From: Flavobacteriales bacterium
GTDB taxonomy: Bacteria; Bacteroidota; Bacteroidia; Flavobacteriales_D; Crocinitomicaceae
DNA: 7,912 nt
Direction of reading: 5' to 3'
Assembly (NCBI GenBank): GCA_947462695.1
Contig: CANHQC010000085.1
Location: 1 to 7,912 of the forward strand
Part shown: one piece after another, positions 1 to 5,405 of the stretch
Layout of the letters: the number at the start of each line of letters is the position of its first letter
How positions within the stretch are numbered: position 1 is the stretch's first letter
Notes under the pieces: generated by a model
Seen by the model: only the letters and a program-made list of their open reading frames with translations
What the model was told of the DNA's origin: nothing
Database searches by the model: none
Translations under genes and position numbers: made by a program

Positions 1-768
1 CGGTATATTCGGTACATCTTGTTGAAGGCGATCGAAATACGTAACAATAAACTTCTGATCAACCGCCGTTAACCAGGATGTTACAAGCGCACTAGGCTTC
101 AATTTTTCCACGCTCTCAAGCAATGCATCGTATGGTAAACTCTGTCCCAGGTAAAACGTGTTTCTTCCGTTTCTTCTCAATACATAATGGTAGTAAAGAA
201 GACTGATCTCGTGCCATTCGTGCTCGGGCAAGAACAGCAATACATTATCAGTTTTGGACTGAGGAACAGGAAGTTTATCCAATTCTGAAATTAGTTTTTG
301 GCGAATTAAATTGGAAATAAAATGTTCTTGTGCAGTTGTGATTGAACCCACAAGCCACATCACTCCTATTCGGTCCAGAAAAGGAATCAACTTCTCACTA
401 AACATGCGTTCAATACCGATTGATGCAATCAATTCTTCAAGGACGTTTTTAAACTGACATTCGTCGATATCTAACAACGCTAGTAACATCAACTCAATGC
501 TATTGTCTTTGACATTTGAGCCTTTTATTTCCCAAACCTTGTCCTTAATTTGATCACGGGACAAGTCAGCAATCCGAGAAATTTTTACCCCGCTATTATT
601 GAGCAATGCCACATTAAGTAACAATGTTAACTCCTCATCTGAATACAACCTGATCTTCGTATCAGTGCGTTCGGGTATGAGAATTCCGTATCGTTTCTCC
701 CAAATTCTTATTGTATGGGCTTTGATACCGGTAAGTACTTCTAAATCTTTTATTTTATATTCTGCCAT
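1..768 (-). CDS. MerR-family regulator with cobalamin-binding sensor (CarH/LitR-like), partial
   Basis: This is probably a light- and/or adenosylcobalamin-responsive transcriptional regulator. 256 codons are visible from the ATG at 768-766; the C-terminus lies beyond position 1. Residues 3-70 form a MerR winged helix-turn-helix, with the typical RIWEKRYGIL segment at 21-30 followed by a P-x-R-T stretch. A helical middle domain (about 90-165) carries W138, nine residues, then E148-H149, the Wx9EH signature of CarH-type adenosylcobalamin binding. The start of a B12-binding Rossmann domain follows, with E184-W185-H186 in the position of the ExHxxG motif, so H186 is the likely lower cobalt ligand; the final Gly is Ser189 here. 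CarH proteins are near 285-300 residues, so about 30-50 are missing. The gene diverges from the lipoprotein gene. AAGGTG lies only 2 nt before the ATG, too close for a normal Shine-Dalgarno site. The family call is firm; the light response is inferred. Confidence 0.88.
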   Translation of the reverse strand, partial: MAEYKIKDLEVLTGIKAHTIRIWEKRYGILIPERTDTKIRLYSDEELTLLLNVALLNNSGVKISRIADLSRDQIKDKVWEIKGSNVKDNSIELMLLALLDIDECQFKNVLEELIASIGIERMFSEKLIPFLDRIGVMWLVGSITTAQEHFISNLIRQKLISELDKLPVPQSKTDNVLLFLPEHEWHEISLLYYHYVLRRNGRNTFYLGQSLPYDALLESVEKLKPSALVTSWLTAVDQKFIVTYFDRLQQDVPNIP

Positions 769-794
769 TGCACCTTCAATGCATCAGTTGCTTC

Positions 795-802
795 GGAATA
801 TA
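795..802 (-). promoter_or_regulatory. Possible promoter -7 element of the MerR-family gene
   Basis: On the minus strand, TATATTCC (802 to 795) partly matches the Bacteroidota -7 element TAnnTTTG. A TTG lies 18 nt upstream of it. Transcription would begin near 789, about 20 nt before the start codon at 768. The match is imperfect and the call is tentative. Confidence 0.3.
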
Positions 803-824
803 CCCTGAAACAGTATGTCTCAAC

Positions 825-857
825 GGTTAAACAAGCCCTTCAAGGAATTGTTTAAAC
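825..857. promoter_or_regulatory. 33-bp nested dyad, candidate operator
   Basis: The sequence is symmetric around position 841. An inner pair, CCTT at 837-840 and AAGG at 842-845, is perfect. An outer pair, GGTTAAACAA at 825-834 and TTGTTTAAAC at 848-857, matches at 9 of 10 positions. Thirteen of the 16 opposed base pairs are complementary. The dyad lies between the divergent starts of the MerR-family gene and the lipoprotein gene and overlaps the possible -33 region of the latter. No T-run follows, which argues against a terminator. Binding by the adjacent regulator is inferred from position and symmetry. Confidence 0.55.
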
Positions 858-874
858 TACGCAGTAAATTATTT

Positions 875-882
875 TATCTTTG
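875..882 (+). promoter_or_regulatory. Bacteroidota -7 promoter element for the lipoprotein/apbC/nfu operon
   Basis: TATCTTTG is an exact match to TAnnTTTG. A TTG at 848-850, inside the dyad, could be the -33 element, but the 24-nt spacer is slightly long. Transcription would start near 889, leaving a leader of only about a dozen bases before ATG 901. The element overlaps the alternative TTG start at 880, which makes that start unlikely. Confidence 0.55.
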
Positions 883-900
883 TTTGGGATTGTCAATATA

Positions 901-1539
901 ATGAATCAACTGAAAAATTTATTTCTTGTCTTTCAACGATGTTTTTCAACACACCTGGTGGTTGTTGTCTTTCTTATGACTTCATCCTGTGGTGATCACG
1001 TGCCTTCTGCGGAGACAACAACTGAAACAGAGGATTACCTTGAATTTCGATCCCTTTACTTAGGTCAATATGGACTTCCAGCGCTGCTTATGATTCCAGA
1101 TGAAACGGCCAATATTGGAGCAACCACCGAGCCTGAAATCCTGCATGAAGACGGTGACTTTTTATGGACAATTAAAGCCGGTCCAAATTTTACACTTCGC
1201 ATTGAAGATTTTGGAGATTACAGCAAAAGGCTTGAGGATAAAAAGAAAGAACTAGCTGAACAAAACAAGTTTACTATCCGTTACATGACTAATGAACCGG
1301 GTTTGATAGTGTACGAACAAACACTCATTGTGAAAGGGATGAAAAATGCACCTCCTAAAGTGGGCGTTGAACACAGTTCGTTGCATGTTTATGGACAATC
1401 GAAAATTAACGGCATTTACTACGAATTACAAAGTCCTGACCAAGGCTTTTCGAAATACAACCGTCATACGGTCAATTTAATGGCCAAAAGTATCCGATCT
1501 TTTAAAGCTATACGATCAACAACAGCAGATATAAACTAG
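901..1539 (+). CDS. Putative lipoprotein of unknown function
   Basis: I do not recognise a family for this 212-residue protein. The N-terminus is typical of an exported lipoprotein: a short basic stretch, a hydrophobic run (about 19-26), then T27-S28-S29-C30 followed by Gly-Asp. Cys30 is the likely lipidated residue, although Thr at -3 is not the usual lipobox residue. The mature part is soluble-looking, with mixed beta segments and a charged, Lys/Glu-rich helix near 110-125, and no transmembrane segment after the signal. The in-frame TTG at 880 is upstream, but it sits in the promoter element, so ATG 901 is preferred. The stop is 12 nt before apbC on the same strand, so the two are probably co-transcribed. 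This does not prove a role in Fe-S metabolism. A surface or periplasmic location is inferred. Confidence 0.72.
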   Translation: MNQLKNLFLVFQRCFSTHLVVVVFLMTSSCGDHVPSAETTTETEDYLEFRSLYLGQYGLPALLMIPDETANIGATTEPEILHEDGDFLWTIKAGPNFTLRIEDFGDYSKRLEDKKKELAEQNKFTIRYMTNEPGLIVYEQTLIVKGMKNAPPKVGVEHSSLHVYGQSKINGIYYELQSPDQGFSKYNRHTVNLMAKSIRSFKAIRSTTADIN

Positions 1540-1551
1540 TCAATATTTTTT

Positions 1552-2619
1552 ATGAATCACCCAACACGGGAACAAGTCCTTGAAGTACTTGGATCCATTA
1601 CCGAACCAGATTTAAAAAAAGACATCGTTTCAGCCAACTTAGTTGAAGACTTACAGATTAATGCAACTGAAATTTCAGTAATCGTTCAAACGGTTAATCC
1701 AGCCATGCATGCGAGAAGACGGATGCAAGAAGCAGTTGAATTTAACCTCAAACGGGTTTTTGGAAAAGATATTCAGGTTAATTGCCAAGTAAAAGGTATG
1801 CCTGCCGATGCAAAAAAGGCTCAGCGAAAAATTCTACCGGATGTAAAACACATTATTGCCGTCGCTTCAGGAAAAGGTGGTGTGGGTAAATCAACCATTA
1901 CAGCCAATTTAGCCGGAGGCTTGTTGAAAGCGGGTTATACAGTCGGAATTGTTGATGCGGATATCTACGGGCCTTCAATGCCAACGATGTTCGATGTTGT
2001 AAACGAACGACCAACCATGATTGATGTGGATGGTGAACAGAAAATCAATCCGGTGAATGCGAATGGAATAAAACTCCTTTCTATTGGATTTTTCACAGAT
2101 CAGGACAATGCTGTCGTTTGGAGAGGTCCAATGGCTGCAAAAGCAATGACGCAATTGTTTACCGATGCACATTGGGGCGAATTGGATTTCTTATTAATTG
2201 ATCTTCCACCTGGTACAGGAGATATTCACCTTTCACTCGTTCAAACTGTCCCGTTAGATGGTGCTGTGGTCGTTTCTACACCCCAAGAAGTGGCATTAGC
2301 GGATGCACGTAAAGGAGTGAATATGTTCAAAATGGATACGATTAATGTCCCTGTCCTTGGAATTGTTGAAAATATGGCTTGGTTTACACCCGCGGAATTG
2401 CCCGACAACAAATACTATATTTTTGGAAGAGACGGAGCAAAAAATCTGGCTGAAGGATTACGTGTGCCTTTCCTAGGACATATTCCACTTGTACAAAGCG
2501 TCCGGGAAGCAGGTGATTTAGGCAGACCTGCTGTGTTCCAAGAAAATACGCCAACATCAAATGCGTTTGATGAATTAGTTCGTAATTTTGTCTCCACTTT
2601 ACATAGTCAAAAAAAGTAA
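1552..2619 (+). CDS. apbC: Mrp/ApbC-family Fe-S cluster carrier ATPase, CxxC-less form
   Basis: This cytosolic P-loop ATPase of the Mrp/NBP35 family would load or transfer Fe-S clusters. Residues 1-90 are an N-terminal MIP18/DUF59 domain with an E-P-D-L-K-K-D-I-V motif. The ATPase domain has the deviant Walker A GKGGVGKS at 107-114 with signature Lys108, the switch DADIYGPSMP at 135-144, and the Walker B-like LLIDLPPGTGD at 214-224. The length of 355 is normal for Mrp proteins with the N-terminal domain. Canonical Mrp has a C-terminal CxxC that bridges a cluster at the dimer interface. Here that stretch (after ENM at 273-275) reads AWFTPAELPDNKYYIFG, with no cysteine, and the only Cys is C78 in the N-terminal domain. 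As I recall, this form is typical of Bacteroidota. The gene lies 12 nt after the lipoprotein gene and 16 nt before the Nfu gene, so an operon is likely. No clear Shine-Dalgarno site precedes the ATG. Confidence 0.93.
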   Translation: MNHPTREQVLEVLGSITEPDLKKDIVSANLVEDLQINATEISVIVQTVNPAMHARRRMQEAVEFNLKRVFGKDIQVNCQVKGMPADAKKAQRKILPDVKHIIAVASGKGGVGKSTITANLAGGLLKAGYTVGIVDADIYGPSMPTMFDVVNERPTMIDVDGEQKINPVNANGIKLLSIGFFTDQDNAVVWRGPMAAKAMTQLFTDAHWGELDFLLIDLPPGTGDIHLSLVQTVPLDGAVVVSTPQEVALADARKGVNMFKMDTINVPVLGIVENMAWFTPAELPDNKYYIFGRDGAKNLAEGLRVPFLGHIPLVQSVREAGDLGRPAVFQENTPTSNAFDELVRNFVSTLHSQKK

Positions 2620-2635
2620 AGTAACCCGTGTAAAA

Positions 2636-2881
2636 ATGATAGATAAAGGTATACTAACCGATAAAGTCAATCGCGCCATTGAGGAATTGCGCCCATTTCT
2701 GCATGCTGATGGAGGCGATATGGAGTTGGTAGAAATTACAGAAGACCCAATCGTACGTGTTCGTTTACTCGGAGCATGCAGTTCTTGTTCAATGAGCATG
2801 ATGACGCTCAAGGCTGGTTTGGAAGAAGCAGTAAAAAAGGCAGTGCCAGAAATAATAGCTGTTGAGGCAGTTGAGTTATAA
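2636..2881 (+). CDS. NifU C-terminal-domain (Nfu) Fe-S scaffold protein
   Basis: This 81-residue protein is a stand-alone NifU C-terminal domain. Such proteins hold or deliver [4Fe-4S] clusters, usually as a dimer bridging one cluster. The diagnostic features are RPFLHADGGDMELVEI at 19-34 and the cluster-binding G-A-C-S-S-C with C48 and C51. The C-terminal helix (LKAGLEEAVKKAVPE) is typical. The length matches single-domain Nfu proteins; it lacks the A-type N-terminal domain of NfuA and the IscU-like domain of full NifU. An in-frame TTG at 2588 would overlap the end of apbC; ATG 2636 begins exactly where family homology does and is preferred. It is the last gene of the operon, with a hairpin terminator just after the stop. 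Its adjacency suggests that it works with ApbC. Confidence 0.92.
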   Translation: MIDKGILTDKVNRAIEELRPFLHADGGDMELVEITEDPIVRVRLLGACSSCSMSMMTLKAGLEEAVKKAVPEIIAVEAVEL

Positions 2882-2887
2882 GAAATA

Positions 2888-2911
2888 AAAAAGAGGCTTT
2901 CGCCTCTTTTT
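2888..2911. terminator. Bidirectional rho-independent terminator
   Basis: AAAAAGAGGC (2888-2897), a TTTC loop, and GCCTCTTTTT (2902-2911) form a perfect 10-bp stem with a GC-rich five-pair core. T-rich sequence follows on the plus strand (to about 2918), and A-rich sequence before the stem gives a T-run on the minus strand. It sits between the convergent Nfu and superoxide dismutase genes and can end transcription from both. Confidence 0.88.
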
Positions 2912-2930
2912 CTTTTTTGGTGTTTACCTG

Positions 2931-3530
2931 TTATTTTGCCGCAGCATATCTACGCGCAACCTCATCCCAATTAATCACGTTAAAAAACGCGTTGATGTAA
3001 TCAGGACGGCGATTTTGATAAAGAAGGTAATACGCATGCTCCCATACGTCCAGTGCTAAGATTGGTGTTCCATTGCATCCCTCACCCATAAGCGGATTAT
3101 CTTGGTTGGCTGTAGAACACACTTCCAGTTTTCCGTCAGTTACACACAACCATGCCCAACCTGAACCAAAACGAGTAGCAGCAGCTTTTGAAAATTCTTC
3201 TTTAAAGCTTGCAAATGAACCAAATGCCGAATGAATCGCATCTGCCAGTTCACCTGTAGGCTCACCACCACCATTCGGACTCATCACTTGCCAAAACAAG
3301 TTGTGGTTCCAAAATCCACCGCCATTATTGCGTACTGCAGGCTTGTCTTTGCATATTTTGAGAATTTCTTCAATTGTCATGCCTTCCATATCTGTTCCAG
3401 CAACAGCAGCGTTTAAATTTGTTGTATACGCGTTATGGTGCTTTGAATGATGGATTTCCATGGTACGCGCATCTATGTGCGGCTCAAGCGCATCATATGC
3501 ATAAGGCAATTGTGGTAATTCGAATGACAT
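2931..3530 (-). CDS. sodA: Superoxide dismutase, Fe/Mn family (probably Mn-type)
   Basis: This enzyme converts superoxide to hydrogen peroxide and oxygen. The 199-residue length and both domains are complete. The four metal ligands are visible: H27 (in EIHHSKHH), H76 (in WNHNLFW), D161 and H165 (in DVWEHAYY). The C-terminal segment [13 protein letters not shown] at 139-151 places the active-site Gln at Q143, as in Mn enzymes; Fe enzymes supply it from the N-terminal domain as AAQ, where this protein has GGG. Mn or cambialistic use is therefore likely but not certain. There is no signal peptide, so it is cytosolic. The ATG at 3530 gives the standard SFELPxLPYxYDALEP start. The gene is divergent from the T9SS-exported protein gene and convergent with the Fe-S operon, and has its own promoter element at 3563-3570. 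Confidence 0.96.
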   Translation of the reverse strand: MSFELPQLPYAYDALEPHIDARTMEIHHSKHHNAYTTNLNAAVAGTDMEGMTIEEILKICKDKPAVRNNGGGFWNHNLFWQVMSPNGGGEPTGELADAIHSAFGSFASFKEEFSKAAATRFGSGWAWLCVTDGKLEVCSTANQDNPLMGEGCNGTPILALDVWEHAYYLLYQNRRPDYINAFFNVINWDEVARRYAAAK

Positions 3531-3562
3531 AATCTTACGTGTTTAATTTTTTTAACTTCTCT

Positions 3563-3570
3563 CAAAAGTA
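3563..3570 (-). promoter_or_regulatory. Bacteroidota -7 promoter element for superoxide dismutase
   Basis: On the minus strand TACTTTTG (3570 to 3563) matches TAnnTTTG exactly. It lies 32 nt before the start codon at 3530, giving a leader of about 25 nt that is A-rich and lacks a Shine-Dalgarno site. No convincing TTG is seen at the -33 position. Confidence 0.5.
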
Positions 3571-3640
3571 ACAAAAACATGGCAAATCATAGATTGTTCA
3601 GCTTGAAGACTATCAATTTTTCAATTAAAAGAAAATCTAG

Positions 3641-3648
3641 TACTTTTA
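3641..3648 (+). promoter_or_regulatory. Possible -7 element for the T9SS-exported protein gene
   Basis: TACTTTTA matches TAnnTTTG except for the last base and lies 23 nt before ATG 3672. No TTG is found at a proper distance upstream. If it is real, the upstream in-frame ATG at 3579 would not be transcribed. Confidence 0.25.
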
Positions 3649-3671
3649 ATCCCAACCATGAATCAAATACT

Positions 3672-5405
3672 ATGAAAAAAGTACTACTCATTCTCTTTTT
3701 GGCACCTATTTTTGCGTTTGGTCAAATTTGTACCATTGACTATACACAAACCCAAACAGGTATATATCCCGACACACTTCCTGTTGGTTACGTGGGGCAA
3801 CCATACGATACAGATATCACGTTTGTTATGCCTTTGGATACGCTGGGTTATGCCTTTACGAACTTTTACATTATGTCTGTATCTCTTCCAGTTGGGTTAA
3901 GCTGGGAATGCAACAGTGTCGCGAACAATTGCAACTATAATCCGCAAGTTTCTCAGCATGGGTGTGTCAATATATCAGGTACGCCATTATTACCAGGGAC
4001 TTACAGTGTTTTTGTGTCAGTTATTGCAGATTTAACCGTTGTTCAAGGCTATCCTTTCCAATTTGAGATTTTTATGGAGGTGCTCCCAAGTAACGTGAGT
4101 ACAACAAACAACGGATTCTCTATGGTTGGTGCGGCAGGTTGTTCGCCAATTACTGTTGGATTTACGAATAACAATCCAGGTTTATTGGCCTATGAATGGG
4201 ATTTTGGAAACGGAAACATCTCAACACTCGAAAATCCGGTTCCACAAGTTTACACTACCCCTGGTGATTACATCGTTGAATATACTGCTTGGAATAATTT
4301 AGATACCATTAATGTCTTTACACTGACCAATGTAGGAGTTACGGCAATGAGCAATTACGGCGGTGGATTCCCTTCATTTGAAACTCCTGATGCCTATTTT
4401 GTATTGAAAGAAAATGGAACAGCCATTTTCCAATCAAGTATTATTGGAGATCAAAATCCCCCGGTAAATTGGAATACAAGCATTAACTTAAATCCGAATA
4501 ATACCTATGTGATTGAAATATGGGATGCTGATGACACTTTTGGAGAAATCCTTTTTGGTGCGGACGATTATATGGGTAACCACACCATAATGTTATCAGG
4601 TTGCACGGGTTGTGCGGCCGGAACATCTGCAATTAACTATACCATTAATCAACAGGTTATTTATCCAAATCCAAGTGTGCTTTCTATAGATACGATTCAC
4701 GTATACGGATATCCTGCTGATCCTGTCATTGCATACGATAACCAAACGAACATTATAAATACCCCAGATCTAGGCTTATCGTATCAGTGGTATTTGAATA
4801 ACAGCCCAATCAACGGAGCAACAAATCCTGAATATACAGTTTATCAATCAGGTATTTATCATGTCGTTGCGATCAATACCAATGGATGTGTTAGTTTTTC
4901 TGATACGTTGACGGCTGTTTATTGTGATCCGGATATTCAACCGGAAATTGACGTTACTTCTAACGGCTCATTACTTGTTGCCACGGAAATTCCACTGGGA
5001 TATACGATTCAGTGGTATTTGAACGATTTTGCCATCAATGGACAAACAAATGACACCTTGAGTTTATTGATGTCGGGGTCTTATGAAGTGGCAATTGTAG
5101 ATAGCTTCGGATGCGTGCATACATCTGCTCCATTGAGCGTCGGATTGTCCGTTGACGAACTTCAAACACTTGAATGGTCTATATTCCCTAATCCAGCGAA
5201 TGATTGGTTGGAATTGCAATGGGCATCTAGCAATATGATGGATAAAATAGAAATTCTTGACAATAGTGGGCGAATAATAGCATCTTACCCTGTAAGTTCT
5301 CCAGTTAAACAATCTATACAGATTGCTGAACTGACAAACGGAATGTATTGGATTCGTCTTTCTTCAGGGAATATAAGTTGGTCTAAACAATTCGTCAAGA
5401 ATTAA
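3672..5405 (+). CDS. Modular secreted protein with PKD, C2-like and Ig-like regions and T9SS type A sorting domain
   Basis: This 577-residue protein is exported by Sec and then across the outer membrane by the type IX system. Residues 1-17 are a Sec signal (MKKVLLILFLAPIFAFG), and ATG 3672 is chosen because the in-frame ATG at 3579 would put 31 residues before it. The order is: a putative-Ig (He_PIG-like) region ending in ISGTPLLPGTYS (about 30-140); a PKD domain with YEWDFGNG at 174-181; a C2-like beta segment (about 221-324) with acidic clusters DADD and GADD that may bind calcium; two Ig-like repeats (367-418 and 442-492); and the sorting domain (about 493-577) with FPNPAND and a conserved C-terminal beta repeat ending in KQFVKN. 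No catalytic domain is recognised. Adhesion or matrix binding is possible but unproven. The gene stands alone, and its stop overlaps the convergent amidohydrolase by 4 bases. Confidence 0.88.
   Translation: MKKVLLILFLAPIFAFGQICTIDYTQTQTGIYPDTLPVGYVGQPYDTDITFVMPLDTLGYAFTNFYIMSVSLPVGLSWECNSVANNCNYNPQVSQHGCVNISGTPLLPGTYSVFVSVIADLTVVQGYPFQFEIFMEVLPSNVSTTNNGFSMVGAAGCSPITVGFTNNNPGLLAYEWDFGNGNISTLENPVPQVYTTPGDYIVEYTAWNNLDTINVFTLTNVGVTAMSNYGGGFPSFETPDAYFVLKENGTAIFQSSIIGDQNPPVNWNTSINLNPNNTYVIEIWDADDTFGEILFGADDYMGNHTIMLSGCTGCAAGTSAINYTINQQVIYPNPSVLSIDTIHVYGYPADPVIAYDNQTNIINTPDLGLSYQWYLNNSPINGATNPEYTVYQSGIYHVVAINTNGCVSFSDTLTAVYCDPDIQPEIDVTSNGSLLVATEIPLGYTIQWYLNDFAINGQTNDTLSLLMSGSYEVAIVDSFGCVHTSAPLSVGLSVDELQTLEWSIFPNPANDWLELQWASSNMMDKIEILDNSGRIIASYPVSSPVKQSIQIAELTNGMYWIRLSSGNISWSKQFVKN
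4770..5147 (+). repeat. Two in-frame Ig-like repeats with a 75-codon period
   Basis: Unit 1 (4770-4925) and unit 2 (4995-5147) encode related segments sharing QWYLN, INGxTN, SGxYxV and a late GCV. At the DNA level the 14-mer CAGTGGTATTTGAA occurs at 4785-4798 and again at 5010-5023, exactly 225 bases apart. This suggests domain duplication within the gene, with the rest of the units already diverged. Confidence 0.8.

Noticed and set aside
599..808. Plus-strand 69-codon open frame opposite the MerR-family gene
   Set aside because: It is antisense to the helix-turn-helix coding region, with no recognisable motif or promoter.
850..857. GTTTAAAC 8-bp palindrome as a stand-alone operator
   Set aside because: It is explained as part of the larger dyad centred on 841, whose opposite arm it pairs with at 9 of 10 bases.
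2588..2635. TTG start for the Nfu protein overlapping the end of apbC
   Set aside because: The added 16 residues do not match the family, and ATG 2636 starts where Nfu homology normally begins.
3579..3671. 31-residue N-terminal extension of the T9SS-exported protein starting at ATG 3579
   Set aside because: It would place a basic, non-hydrophobic stretch before a perfect Sec signal peptide that begins at ATG 3672, and this stretch overlaps the divergent promoter region.
5140..5405. Possible rho-independent terminator at the end of the T9SS-exported protein gene
   Set aside because: I found no GC-rich hairpin followed by a T-run near the stop; the downstream sequence is coding on the other strand.
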